A DNA stretch of 58,712 bases from Catenaria anguillulae PL171 (taxonomy: Eukaryota; Blastocladiomycota; Blastocladiomycetes; Blastocladiales; Catenariaceae): contig MCFL01000151.1 of NCBI GenBank assembly GCA_002102555.1, positions 1 to 58,712 of the forward strand, read 5' to 3'. Both the position numbers and the translations under genes were made by a program. Each line of letters begins with the position of its first letter. Within the stretch, counting starts at the first letter, position 1. The notes below the pieces were generated by a model. It made no database searches and had not been told where the DNA came from. It saw only the letters and a list, made by a program, of their open reading frames with translations. Positions 11,599-23,586 of this stretch are shown in pieces.

Positions 11599-12147
11599 TT
11601 TTTTTTTTTTTTTTAAATCACTATTACATGTATTATGCTGGATATAATCAACGCTTTGTGCTTTGTGAAATTACAGAAGCTGGGAGGATAGAGGTCCAAA
11701 TACACCCATAGAAATGGCAAAAGCAAGTAGGATAGAGTGCAAGCAATTGGTAATAGGGGCACAAGGCCATGGTGTGATTGGGGAGTGGGGACAATGGGAT
11801 GGGAAATGGGATGGGAAATGAGATGAGCGAAAGGGAGAGAAAGGGTGATAAAAGGAATGTGGGATGAGGCATAGGAGAGGGGAACATGGGATGAGGGGGA
11901 AAAGCAAGAAGGATAAGATCAAGAGAATACAGATGGAGCCACATTGAGACTGCTCAAAATTCAATGAACAAGAAGAGGAAAAGCCAACTGGGACATAGCC
12001 TCAACAATCAGACACGAGAGATACAGAAGACTGTGGGAAGGAGGTTAATGAAATCAGAGAAAAGAGAGTTGCAGAAGCAGGACAAGGATAAACTGACAGG
12101 GAATGCATTGTTTCTTGGAGCAAGGGTCGGAAAGGTTGCCAATCAGG

Positions 12148-15100
12148 TCAGTAATGAAGAGCAGCAGGTGAAAGAGATGGAACAAAAACTTGGTGGGGAT
12201 CCATTTGTACCCCAAGGCGGGTTGCAAAGCGATGCCGAGACTCTGAGAAGCCAAATCTGGGGACTACCAGTCCAGGGAATGCGCAGTGGGCTCGCCATTC
12301 GCCAAGCGATACAGGTGCAATTGAGTCTGATGCAGAGCCAAGCAGTGGACGCGATCCTACATGCACCTCGTGGACAAAGTGTGAGGCTGCATGTGACAAA
12401 CGAAGTGTTGGGGGCTTTTGAATTGGTGCAGCCTGCACCGGGCAGCAGCGGCATGGTAAACGTGGGCGGTCCGCAGTTGCATCATCTGTGGCAGCGTCCA
12501 TGGGTCCAACCAGCTTGCACCGCTGTTTCCAGAGCACCAATCTGATTGTGGACGATGCAATCATGACAATCTGCGCAAGGACTGGGGCCAGCGTAGGAAA
12601 ATCGCGACGTAAACCCGCATCGACTATGCACGCTGCAGTTGCCCGGATGCGTTGGGCGGCCATGATGTGTTCGACCAGCAATGTTGCACACTCGGATGAT
12701 GGTTGAAGTCGGTGGCGGCGCAAAAGTGCTTGTACATGTGCATGTGTGTCCACCTTGGTCGTCCAAAGATGGAGTGCAAGCTCTGGGCACGCATACCAGT
12801 GATCCTGATCGTCCATGGCACTACAAAGGGGGCACGAGCCGGACGGAACCCGGTTGGGCCAGTACTTGTGTAGTTGGGCACGAGTGGGTAGGCGCCCAGT
12901 GAGCACTTTGCACCGGAAAGTGACTGAAGCGTCGTCGGCGAATGATGCAAAGAAGCCCGTTGCCCTGCGGCCGCTACGAATTGCTTTGTCGAACGTGACG
13001 AGATCTGGTTGGTCTACCAGTTGACACATGTACCCAAAGAGCTTGATGCGCGCTCCAACACGCTGCAACTCGCGCACTGCCCGCCCACACCTGCGTACAC
13101 AAGCTCATGACCGGCCTGCACAACTGCACCAAAATCTACCGTGTTCAAGAAATCCTGTCGCAGGTTTGAGATTTGCCGTTGGCTTGCGCCACGGTTGGCG
13201 AGTACATCCGCCTTCTCGTTTCCCACGTCGCCCGCATGGCCCTTGACCTTGACGAACTCTAACTGGATGTCTTTCCGCCTTGAGATGGCCCGGAGGATGA
13301 GCAATAAGTCATGGAGTGGCGACGGTCGCCGCGTTGCAACGGCCTCGATGTCGGATAGGGTCAAAAATGTTGGCGCAACAACCGTGACAGCTGCGGAATC
13401 CGTATGAACCTTTGCCTTGGAGCCATCTGGGAGTTTGTCAACGAGCGCAATGACTGCGGCCAGTTCCGGGCGAGTGGAGCTGGTACGAGCGGGTGGTAGG
13501 CGGCCAAACAGTTCCAGTCCGAGCTCAGGACAATGTGCCCCAAAACCCATGGATGCAGCTAAAGTATCGGTAGCAGGACGCAGGGACCCATCCGTCCAGC
13601 AATCAAGGGCTAGATTGAGTTGATGCAACGTGGTAGGTGGCGCAGTATAAGTGGATGGCAAAAATGCAAATGCTTGCTCATGCTGAGCGTGTTCCACTTC
13701 GTCATCTACATCCATGTCAACCTGAAACGGGTGGAATGTGGTGAAGTAGGGGCAGTGCTCCGGGAGACAATGGTTGGGCGCGTCCACAACGTAGGCATCG
13801 GATCCGTCGCGTCGTGAAATCACTTGGCGGGCAGAGATAGGGCGTGCGCAATGGAGCGGTAGAGTTATCACACAGTCAGGCGAGTCAGCTCCAACCGGCG
13901 CATACTGGCAGCTGCGAGGATCACTGCAATCTAGGCAAAGGTGGAGCAGTATGCAATCATCCGGCACGTCGAAATGGTCCATGGCTGCACAAGTGCACTT
14001 GGTGGTATGACGCAGGGTGATGAGAGGGTCAGCCGGGTCCGATTTATTGTCAACAAACGTGCAGACACCAAAAGCAGGTCGGCCGTGATGGTCCAGAAAC
14101 ACCATCAGCTGCCCCAAATGGTGCTTGGGCGCAAGGGCAAGACTTGGTTGTAAAGGGAGATGGTCAAGCGGACCGAGCGATGTACACCAGGTGGCGATGG
14201 ATTCAGTGGCGTCGGCCAAGGCATTGTGGAGGCGGCATCGGCGTGGGCAAGTCTTGGCTAGTAGGTGACGAACCGAGGCGAACGCATTTGCATATCGCGA
14301 GGGGGTGCTGTTTTGATCCTGAAAGCAAACAAGAGAAACAAGTGGAGAGACAGAGAAAACAGAGGCACAGAAAAGGTGAGAACGTAAACGGTGGAGGGTA
14401 GGGTGTGGTTTTACAGCCTCGAGTGGGGTATCCTTCTCTGGAGCAACACTCAATGGGTCAAATCGGCCAACAAGGTGGATGGATACAAGGGACTGATTTA
14501 GTATTGGGAGAAGGTTGAGTACTGGGGAGGCGGCCAGGCCGCGCGCAATGATCGTGGAGGGCGGGTGAGACAGCGGGTTGACCCACCAGCGAACGGCACA
14601 CTGAGCGATGCTGGTGATGGCACAGGCAACATGGAAACGCTCGCTCGATGGTGGCTGGCTGAGGTTGTAGCGAAGATCGGCGACCGGGTGTCAGGATGGT
14701 CGTCTTGATCGAGTTGAGCGCATAAGTGGCAGTGTCGTAGAAGACGGCTACTGGCGTTGGTGGGTAGACGAGCAATTGCCCGGACTGAGGCCGGAGTTTA
14801 GCATCGAGCTGTCAAGGAATGAGGCGGATGGGATGTAACCGTAGGCACGGTAAGCGACCGAGGGATGATGACTGCGTGATGAGGTAGATGGCGATCCTTG
14901 CTGGCACTCGCTTTGTCCGAAGCACGTGAGCGCGCTGTCAACGAGGTCAACATTGCTCTCTCAGTTGCTTTTCGAGGACCAGAACCATCAATGAAAACAC
15001 CGAGGTATCGCTTGACCTCTCCTGGACCGCTCTTGGTACTGATACTCCTTGTGAGATGACCGTCCCAGTGCCGCCATCCTTCGTGTTGAAAGCAAGGACA

Positions 15101-17722
15101 AGCCTTCTTGCGTTTGCCTAATCGGGCGAGCACATTGAAGGAATCAACCAAATCGACGACTTGCTGGAGGAGCTCTTGCGACCTGGCAAAGAAGATTGCG
15201 TCGTCGATGTACCCTATCGCCACATACCGTCGTCTACCAACAACCTTTGTACTTCCAAACGTTGCGCCATCGCCAATATCCGGTACTCTGATCTCCAAGT
15301 CGACACCCTCGCACTCGTCTTGCACGGCACACAGCAAGATGTCGTAGAATGCATTCCAAAGGAATGGCGACTCCACTGCTCCTTGAGGTATGCCGCGGTG
15401 CAAGTACACGCGATCTGTCAATCCAAAGGCTGTAATAATGGTTGCCGTTCGCCCTTGCAGGAAGTTGCGGCAGTAGAAGTCGACAAAACGGTCGGGTAAA
15501 CGCAATCGGAACAGCGCTGCCCGGACGAATCTGTGCGGCACTGTGTCAAAGGCTTTTGACTTGTCTTCAGAATACGCCCAAAGTTCCTCCTTGCTGTCCT
15601 TTGCCTGAGCCTGTGCAACGAGTCCATGCAGAATGTCAATTGGCAAGCGTGTGTCCGTACCCTTCAGCGCCAAAAACCGCGCCCCACGCAGCACTTGCTT
15701 CTCTACCGCCACGTCTTGTATTCGGCGCCACATGATTGCATTGAACAGTTTGGATGCGCAGTCGAGCAGCGTGATTGGGCGCATGGCGTCAACATCGCCG
15801 GTATATCCTTCCTCCTTTTGGGTGTCAGGAATATCACGCCGTTTCGCCACTCGTTGGGCACCCACTCTGCCACATACATGTCCGTGAACAACCGAGCCAA
15901 GATCTTGTGGCCAATCGACCCTAGGGCCGCGTAGTGTGATACTGCAGCTGCGATTCGCCTGGCGCTTTGTCAAGTTCGACCCGTGCTAGTGCATCTGCAA
16001 CATCCGCCGCGGCAATTTCCTTCTCTACCCCGCCCCACCATGACCGGCGGATCCACCCGAGTGTCTTGAATGCACGCTTAATTGGTTCCGGTGCCTGCGT
16101 ACATTCCTGGCTCCTCGTATCCATACCAACCTTGGATATGTGCCGCCACAGCCTGCTTGATTTCATCTGGATGCAGTTTGACGTCTTCTTCCGACACAAC
16201 CGATCCACACTGTTTGGTGGGCGGCGACGCTCCAGTGTCGAGTGTACAACGGAGCCAAGGTTGGTGCTGAAGCGCTTTACACGCTCGTCAACACTTTCGT
16301 CGATCTTGCGTCGCTTTTCCTCGGCTGATTCCTTTCCTACAACCTCCAAAAGGCGCTCACGCACACGAGTGAGATTGTCGTGCGAAAAGTTTGTACCAAC
16401 CTCTGGCGCCGCAATATTAAGTGCTGATCGTTCGTCTTGGTTGATTTGGCAGAACGGATTGTCCAGGAGGCGTCGAACTGTGTTTCCGGTGACTTCATGG
16501 TGGACCCAAGTGACTCCGCGGCGGATCGTTTCTTGTGCGGCAGCTTGGTGCGTTTGTTCGTTAGCACGGCATTTTGGAAAGTGTACCATCGACGTTGAAT
16601 CGGTATTGACGGGTCCATGAGCGTTTCTAGGTGCCATCGCCACCTTCCAGGGAATCCTGGTCGACCCAAACAGGAAAATTTCGTCGTTGCCAATTGAAAT
16701 GCCGAGGTCAGCCAACACACCGGACACGTACGATGCCCACACTTGCTGTTCACTTTGCTCTCGTCAGGGACGTACCGCGCCGCCTGTTTCCTCGCCTGCT
16801 GTCGCAACCGGGCCAAATCACGGTCCATCCTCAACGCCAAAGCCGTCCGAAGCACAAGTCGACTATGATCAAATCCATGCGCTTGCACAATCGACATGTC
16901 AAGTACCTCATGAGTTGCTGCAGGCGACACGTACACCCGATCGAGTCGTCCACCCGCTTCATGCGTTGCGACAGCCTTGTCAAGGTGTACCGCAAGGTCG
17001 AGTAGTCCACCTGCCTCCATGGCTGTCCCAATCGGCCGGGATGGTGCGTCGTCACGCTCGTTCATGTCTCCCGCAACCACAATGAGCTCCCCTCTTGCAT
17101 CTGCTTGCCGCTTGTCCGTGTTTATCCAGTCGACTAACTCCGCACGCAAGCTTGGTTCCTGTGGTGGCGCGTACACGCCAATTACACGAAGTCGGAAATT
17201 TCCTTGGCCCTGGAGTGTGAATGCCACGATGTACCCACCAAAAGTCGCCCAGCGGCCAACGTAGCTGGCCAGTTTCAGATCGATGGCCACCAGCAGGCCA
17301 GACCCCTGTACCCTTTTGTCATCATGCGCAATCTTGATGATCCAGTCCTGAAGGAGGGTCGCGCAGTCCAAGTTGCGGGCTGCTTTTTTGGATAGCTTGG
17401 TTTCTGTCGTGATCACAATACCTGCGTCTTGCTGCTGGGCGTAGTTGAGGGTGGAAACAAGTCGGTCTTGAGCTTGGGATCCGCGAACGTTTGCAATAAC
17501 AATGTTGACTGGGAATTGCGAGAAATTTTTGCGTTGGTCCACATCGGTGGAAGCGTTGTTGTTGTTCTTGTTACCCGTAAGGCGAGCTGTAATCTGTTTC
17601 TGTCGGTAAAAACGAGTTTTGTTAATTCCATTCGTAGCCGGGTCTAATTGGGGAGGAATGTTGTGAGCCGTAGTCCGTGAATCATTGCCAACATGGTCAT
17701 CTACTCGTCCAAAGCGTATCAT
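12148..17722 (-). pseudogene. LINE-B ORF2: APE endonuclease, RT, RNase H, zinc finger (frameshifted)
   Basis: Domains in order on the minus strand: apurinic endonuclease-like (NIVIANVRGSQ; TTETKLS; VVAGDMNERDD; GGRLDRVYVSP; DHSRLVL) at 17560-16780; RT (RPITLLDCASKLFNAIMWR; AYSEDKSKAFDTVPH; HRGIPQGAVESPFLWNAFYD; YIDDAIFF) at 15950-14900; RNase H (DCWTDGSLRPATDT; HTDSAAV; KGHAGDVGNEKAD) at 13600-13180; finger CPLCSAMDDQDHWYAC at about 12830. Indels near 16740, 15940, 14900-14690, 14455 and 13050 scatter these over several frames. The enzyme would nick target DNA and prime reverse transcription there (target-primed reverse transcription). Confidence 0.87.
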
Positions 17723-19501
17723 TGTTGATCTTGCGAAGTTTCACGCGAGCGGCTCGTGGCAGCTTCCGCTGCACCACCCAATAGGGGAATCGACCGTCCA
17801 GCTGCTGGGACCGGCGTTGCATCGCGTGACCGCGACTGGATGCCTTGGTTGTTGCGTTCATCCGCTGTCTTCTGCTTTTTCCTTCCACGACCATCATGAT
17901 CTGCACCGGAAGAAGTTGCCGATGGCGATGGCGAGCGGTTGGCAGCCGTCCTCGATCTTTGTCCCTTGTCCCTTGGGGCGGCTGGTTGGGTTTCATCCAC
18001 CTCCATTTCGTCGGTCTCCGCAATCTCGTCATCCACAAAGATTGCCTCGCTCTCCTTCGCGAACTCCGCCAGGGCTTTGGAAACAGAAGCAGCAGCAGCT
18101 TGGTCGCCACCGGCAACGGCCAACAGAGATGTCACAAGCGTTGTGAGGAGCATACTTTGCTTTTGCACAAATGCTTTCAAGCGGGCATCGGTCGCTTTTT
18201 GGGTTCTTGCCGCCACCTTCTCTTCTGATGCCGCCAGGGCAGCACGCAAACGCGAGTTTTCCGCTTCGAGCAGAGCAATGCGATCCGGCGAGTCGTGAGT
18301 GTTTGGTTGGTCAGCTGCTGTTCGTTTCGGGCTTTCTTGAGCGTCCATCCGCAGGCAACATATGACTGGCCTGGCAGTACTTGAGACCCACTTGACCTGC
18401 GGGTGGGCGCTGGCCCAGTTTGCTCCTTCTTGGCCTTCTCGGCTGCTTGCCATGTTTTGAGGGCTTGACACTCGATGCGGAGATGTTCCAGCGATCCACA
18501 CGCGAAGCACAACTTTGCCGTCCTTGGGTAGGCTGAACCCGACAGCCGTTTGCGTTAAGGCGACCATCATGCTGCAGCACCTTGGCCCGCTCTTCATCGT
18601 TTGCCGCCTGCCAAACAACAAAAGAAAAGTCTCGGGCGCGGGAGTTGTCGACCGCGATCACTCGCCCGCTTGGCTCCATGGTCTGGAGGACGGAGAGGTT
18701 GTCCTTGCCACAAAGCATCTTGACGCCAAGAGCAGGATCCGCGTACTTGACCTTGAAATCCTCAAGTGATTGGTAGAACGATACGTGTTGACGCCGGTAA
18801 TACAAGGGCGACGACGTCTGCGCCGCACGCAAATCATCCTCCGTCGCGAAGGCGACCTTGAAGAACCGCCAACGGAGCACGTCCGCCCTGCCACGGATTG
18901 CTTGTACTTGGAAATGTTGGCGAAGCACGCCTCGGACCTCATCGTGGGTGGCAGCAAAGCTAATCGGTCCTGCCCAGAGCTCGAGTTGGCGCAGTTGCCC
19001 ATCCACCTCGTCCCACAGATGTTTGATGATCTGGCACCTGCCAACGTTCTGGACATTGATCGTGTCCGGTGGGGTTGCTGTCGTGCTGAAGACGACTTTG
19101 TAAACGTCTTGGCCTTGGGGCCCACCACGGGAGAGCTTGTGTGACTTTGGGTGCGCCGCATAATCAATTCCTTGGCGTTCAAGGGCGTTCCGAACCGTGG
19201 AAGAGAGGTCAATGTTGTTTTTGATTGCATCCTTGTGCACAACAACCGCAAATTCGCGAAGGGTGCTGGCAGCTGATCTGATCTCGGCCCGCGTATCGTC
19301 GCGGCGGGGTGCCAGGGCGGCGTTGCGGATTTTGTACTTGCGTTGGACGACAATGAAGCCGTCGTCTTCGCCAGCGTTCAATTGCTGGGCGTCGTGGGTT
19401 TGTTGCTGATCACCTGTGGTGGTACGCGTCTCGCGGTCGTCTCCCCTGTGTTGGGGCGGCGTAGGGTCGCCAGGGCCCACTTGAGGGGCGTTGGAAGACA
19501 T
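17719..19501 (-). pseudogene. LINE-B ORF1 (gag-like zinc-knuckle protein)
   Basis: The ORF starts MSSNAPQVGPGDP. The N-terminal half resembles LINE-C and LINE-D ORF1 (HLWDEVDGQLRQLELWAGP; RRQHVSFYQSLEDFKVKY; VDNSRARDFSFVVW). A CCHC knuckle (CFACGSLEHLRIEC) lies near 18470-18510, followed by a coiled coil (LEAENSRLRAALAASEEKV) and an acidic, then basic tail (GRGRKKQKTADE). The frame shifts once near 18540, just before the knuckle. The protein is inferred to bind element RNA. Its TGA stop overlaps the ORF2 ATG as ATGA at 17719-17722. Confidence 0.85.
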
Positions 19502-19609
19502 TTGGGCAGCAGAATCGATGGTATTCAATTGTAAGAGCGTATTGCATTGAGTTTTAGCAGGGATAACACCGTTGCAGGTTGACGGCGACACGTCGGTAGT
19601 CCCCTTGAG

Positions 19610-21731
19610 GTAGCGCAAAATGTCAAACAGACACTTGAGGTCCGAGACAGTGGGACTGTTTGCCTTCCGAGCTGCATGGCCGACGTGGAAAGCGATGTCT
19701 GGTCGCGTCGCATTCGCCAAATGCATGAGCGAACCCAGGATGGACTGATACTTGAGCTTGTACGCGGGCGAGAGCGGCTCCGAGACCGTTGTGCGGTAGT
19801 CAGGGCAACGCACATGACCACCGTCCCGGGACCCATCATGGTCAAACCCATGGGCACCGACCCAGAGCATTTGCGATCCCTTGGTGTCCGCCATTGCTGG
19901 CAACCGGCTCAACGGATAGTCGTCTTTGCCGAGAAACGTCTGCACCAGTTTTTGGGTATACACTGGCTGGCCAATCCAAGTCCCCTTCTCAGACCGCCTG
20001 ATCAGCATGTTGAGGAACGAGGTTGCTGAACCCAGGTCCTTCGTGTCAAACACGGTCTTGAGATAAGCCTTCACCTCGTGATAACCGCACGACTGGGACC
20101 CATGATCCAGAAGTCGTCAACGTAGGACAATCACCATGACAGTGAATCGCCGAACCGCGGGTGTAAACACACTGGTCCGACGCGCACTTCTTGAACCCAG
20201 CCTCGGCAAACTTCTTGTCGCGATGGTCGCTCCACTCATGTCCAGACTGCACAAGCCCATACAGCGCCATGTTCACCTCCAGGACATGATCCTCTGGGAT
20301 GTTGAGACCCGGAGGCGGCCGCATGTAAACCGGCCACGAAAGTGGCGCATGTACGTATGCCGCCTGTACGTCCATGGCGTCAATCGGCCAGCCATTGAAC
20401 GCCGCCAGAGCGATGAATGTACGAGCAGATGCATACGTGGCCGTGGGGGCATACGAGTCGGTGAAATCCACGCCGGTCGTGCTTGTGGCCATGAGCACAA
20501 CGCGAGCCTTGTAGCGAGCAATCGAACCATCCTGTGCCCGTTTCACATCGTACACAAACATGGATGTGATGATGTTCCTGCCTGCAGCCTTCTCAATGGG
20601 AACGACATTCCACGTCTTCTTCCGCGTCAACGTATCCACCTCGACCCGCATCGCCTCCAACCACTTGTCTTTGTCGGGGCGAGCCATTGCTGCACGATAC
20701 GATTTGGGCGGCTCCGTCATATCCACAGTGATCCGCACCATGTTGTTGTCCCCCAACCGGCAAACAATGTGGCCACACCACTCCGGCAGATCAGTGTCAT
20801 CCCAGTTGATCGGAACGTGATTGTACTCCTTCAAGTCGTCCATGTTCTTGCAATCCACCGCGATACCATGCTCGTCGAGCACAAGAATCCCATCCACAAT
20901 CCGATTGTACTCGTCGCCCGTGAGCATCCCATCCAGTTCGCGAGGCCGTGTGCGTGATCGAACAGGTCGAGCAGGTCGTGCAGAATCCTCCAACTCCATC
21001 TCCTCAGCGTCCACGGGGGCATAATCTTCGTCCGCGTCATCCAGCTCAGCAGCGTTGGGGACGCTATGGCTATCCGGAGCGAGTCCTTGCCTCCACGCAT
21101 GTACAACCACATCATCCTCAACTACGCGCACCGAACCCCGCTTGACAATGCGCTGATTGCTCGCAGACAAGTCCAAAACCAAGTACGTATTTGGATCCTC
21201 ATCGTATCCAACCACAATGCCAGGATGGCCACGCGCGGTGAGAGTTGATTTGATGTCCTTGGTCGTGTGAAAAAACGCCCGTGATCCAAAGGCACGAATG
21301 CCAGACAGATTGGGCTTTGAGCCAAAGAAAAGCTCGTACGGCGTCTTCCACCCAATCACACGAGATGGTGTTCGATTAAGTAGGAACCGGGCAGCTGTGA
21401 ACGCGAGGGGCCAGTGCTTGCTTTCGAGGTACGGGGTTGATGCCAACAATGTTCTTGCTTTGGCCGACAGCGTCCGATTGTATCGCTCGGTCAATCCATT
21501 CTTTTCGTGTTGGCCCGCGGCAATGGGTACGTCAATGATGCCGTGGTGGTTGAGGAACTCTTTGACCGCGGAATTGACATACTCCTTGCCCTCGCCGTGT
21601 CGCAAATATGTGATACGTTGGTCTGTCACGGCCATAATGTGTCCCAGAATGGACCGCAGTTCGTCCTGTGCTTGTGCCTTTGACTTGAGTTGCGTTGTGA
21701 GACTACGGCGCTGAAAAGGCAAGTGCATCTA
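19610..21731 (-). pseudogene. Copia-1 integrase and reverse transcriptase (fragment of pol)
   Basis: From the right, the minus strand encodes the C-terminal half of the integrase core (HEKNGLTERYNRTL with the catalytic E; LNRTPSRVIGWKTPYELFFG), an acidic linker, and RT (WLEAMRVEVDTL; TSMFVYDVKRA; DAMDVQAAYVHAPL). The YVDD catalytic box is present near 20113-20128, but a one-base shift just upstream takes it out of the main frame. The region after YVDD (DLGSATSFLNMLI; QSILGSLMHLANATRPDIAF) is open up to the LINE-B insertion at 19591. Confidence 0.88.
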
Positions 21732-21798
21732 TGAATACACAATTGAAAGCTTGTGCAATTACTTCAACAACATCCGTACACCACTCTTACTGCCCACC

Positions 21799-23586
21799 AT
21801 GGCCACCAACGCCGCCACCACGAGCGCTGGTGACCCGCCGCCGCCTGGATCGACAGCCGGCGACATTGAAATGCCAGACGCCGATCAGCAACGCGATCAC
21901 CAACAACCCGACGCTACCACCAACGATGGCTTCACCCTAGTCCGTAGGCGCGACAAGAAGATTCGCAATGAGGCTCTCGCGCAGCGCCATGGTGGTCAGC
22001 AGGTTGATATTGGATCCGACAGCGATGAGTACAAGGAATACGCGGTTGTCATTCCGATCCCCCCTGGCGACCCGGCTGTTGGATCCATTGGGCAAGCTGT
22101 CCGACTGGCGCTCCAAATGACGCAGATTCCGTTCATTGGGCTCTCCCCCCTCCACAAATTCCCCAAACCCGACTCGCCGCAGGAAGCGATCTACAAGATG
22201 GTGTTCAGTACTAGCGCTGTTCCCCCCAACGTTCTTAACGTCCGTGGCATTGGATCATGCCGTATCGAAAAACACACCTGGATTGAGGTGGATGGTCAAG
22301 CCAAACGCCTCACCGCTTGGGCTGGCCCTGTGAGCCGTGGGGCATCCACCAAGGAACTGCGCGACCTCTTCAAGGCCCACACCGCTGTGCATGGCATTTG
22401 CGGCTTCACTGAGGTGTATCGTTGGAGGTTTGCCAAGGTCACCTTTCTCACAGAGGCCGACATGCAAGCGACGCTGTCCACCTCCCCGCTCGTTTTCAAG
22501 CGCCAACACACCTCGTTCTACGAGTCCCTTGAAGACTTCAAGAGCCAGTACATGGATAAGAACCTGGGCATCAAGATGGTTTGTGGCAAGGACGATCTGG
22601 CGGTCCTCACTACCATGGGCCCGATTGGCAAAGTAGTGGCTGTCGACAACGCCCGCGCGCGTGATTTCTCTTTCGTTGTGTGGCGTGCAGCGAACGCCGA
22701 GGAGTTCCGGAAGATGACGCAAGCCGGGAACAAGGTCAATGTGAATGGAGTGCCCGTGCTCCTTTACCCGCGGACTGCGTGGCTCTGCTTTGCATGTGGC
22801 TCGCAGGAGCACACCCGAGTGCAATGCAAGGCGCTCAAAGACTGGCGTGCGAATGAGCACGCCAAGAAGGAACAGGCAGCGCAACGTGGCGCTCATCAAG
22901 GAAACAACGCCCGGGTGCAGCCGGGCCAGTCATACACTGCAGCGTTGGGTGGACGGGATCGTGCAACGCCCGCTGGACCAGTCTTCGGACAAGTCGGAGG
23001 TTGTGAGGGCAGAGTCGACCGAGTCGCCGCACTTGAAGCGGAAAATGCTGAGCTTAAGGCAGCCTTGCGCGCAACAAGGGAAGAGTCGGCGACGCAGACG
23101 AGTGTTCTGGCCGCGCAGATGGCGGCCATGCAGAAGGAGCAAAGGGAGATGATGGTGATGCTCGCAATGATGGTGTCAGCAATGGCAGACAGGAGGATGG
23201 AGGAGGCCAAGGCAAAAGCGGTGGCGTTCCTCGCCTCAGCGCAGGCAGCGCAGGAAGAGGAGCAGAGCAGGACTTCCAGCGAAGAGGAGGAGACGATGGA
23301 TGTTGACATGGAGCCGCCCGTTGCGTCGAGGGAAATGCGGGCGAAGCAGGGTGCGAGGCCGATGACTGCACGTCGATCTGAGTCAGTTGACTCGGATTTG
23401 TCTGAAGAGGACTTGCGTGGACGCAAGCGCCAGAAAACAGGGACGGTGGCGGATGACGAGGAAGAAAGTTCGAGACGTGACCGCGAATTGACGCCAGTCC
23501 CACCAGCGCACTGTGCAGACAGAACCGGAGCCATTGCAAGAAGCCGAGACCACTGCGACCGCGGCAGCATGGAGCGCATGACATGA
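21799..23586 (+). CDS. LINE-C ORF1: intact zinc-knuckle/coiled-coil protein (595 aa)
   Basis: I chose the ATG at 21799 (context CCACCATGG); an upstream in-frame extension lacks a good ATG. The protein has a Pro/acidic N-terminus, a central domain shared with LINE-B and D ORF1 (HTWIEVDGQAKRLTAWAGPV; FKRQHTSFYESLEDF; VDNARARDFSFVVWRA), a CCHC knuckle CFACGSQEHTRVQC around residues 330-343, a coiled coil (VAALEAENAELKAALRATRE) and a Met-rich helix, then an acidic/basic tail. By family analogy it forms the retrotransposition RNP. It is the only intact ORF1 of the large LINE families in this window. Its stop TGA overlaps an ATG (ATGA). Confidence 0.88.
   Translation: MATNAATTSAGDPPPPGSTAGDIEMPDADQQRDHQQPDATTNDGFTLVRRRDKKIRNEALAQRHGGQQVDIGSDSDEYKEYAVVIPIPPGDPAVGSIGQAVRLALQMTQIPFIGLSPLHKFPKPDSPQEAIYKMVFSTSAVPPNVLNVRGIGSCRIEKHTWIEVDGQAKRLTAWAGPVSRGASTKELRDLFKAHTAVHGICGFTEVYRWRFAKVTFLTEADMQATLSTSPLVFKRQHTSFYESLEDFKSQYMDKNLGIKMVCGKDDLAVLTTMGPIGKVVAVDNARARDFSFVVWRAANAEEFRKMTQAGNKVNVNGVPVLLYPRTAWLCFACGSQEHTRVQCKALKDWRANEHAKKEQAAQRGAHQGNNARVQPGQSYTAALGGRDRATPAGPVFGQVGGCEGRVDRVAALEAENAELKAALRATREESATQTSVLAAQMAAMQKEQREMMVMLAMMVSAMADRRMEEAKAKAVAFLASAQAAQEEEQSRTSSEEEETMDVDMEPPVASREMRAKQGARPMTARRSESVDSDLSEEDLRGRKRQKTGTVADDEEESSRRDRELTPVPPAHCADRTGAIARSRDHCDRGSMERMT

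Larger units (their letters stand above)
11599..19591 (-). mobile_element. LINE-B copy 1: full-length APE-RT-RNase H non-LTR retrotransposon (about 8.0 kb)
   Basis: The element is precisely bounded by an 18-bp TSD, GTCGGTAGTCCCCTTGAG, at 11581-11598 and 19592-19609 within Copia-1. Read on the minus strand: a 5' UTR of about 90 bp, ORF1 (19501-17719), ORF2 (17722 to about 12148), a roughly 550-bp 3' UTR and the terminus CATAATACATGTAATAGTGATTT plus a poly(A) run. ORF2 has endonuclease, RT with YIDD, RNase H and zinc finger. Multiple indels break both ORFs, so the copy is full-length but inactive. Confidence 0.92.
10747..21731 (-). mobile_element. Copia-1: 5'-truncated Ty1/Copia retrotransposon split by LINE-B
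   Basis: Minus-strand Copia sequence at 19592-21731 (integrase and RT) continues at 11598-10747 (RNase H and putative 3' LTR). The two halves join at the codons for RYLKGTTD followed by MGILYRRCG when the 8-kb LINE-B between them is removed together with one TSD copy. Gag, protease and the N-terminal part of integrase are absent, because the sequence meets the LINE-C 5' end at 21731. Domain order integrase-RT-RNase H is diagnostic for Copia rather than Gypsy. Confidence 0.88.

Noticed and set aside
18311-20074. A single 587-residue fusion protein of Copia RT and a zinc-knuckle gag
   Set aside because: The open frame accidentally crosses the LINE-B insertion border at 19591. The two parts belong to different elements on the same strand.
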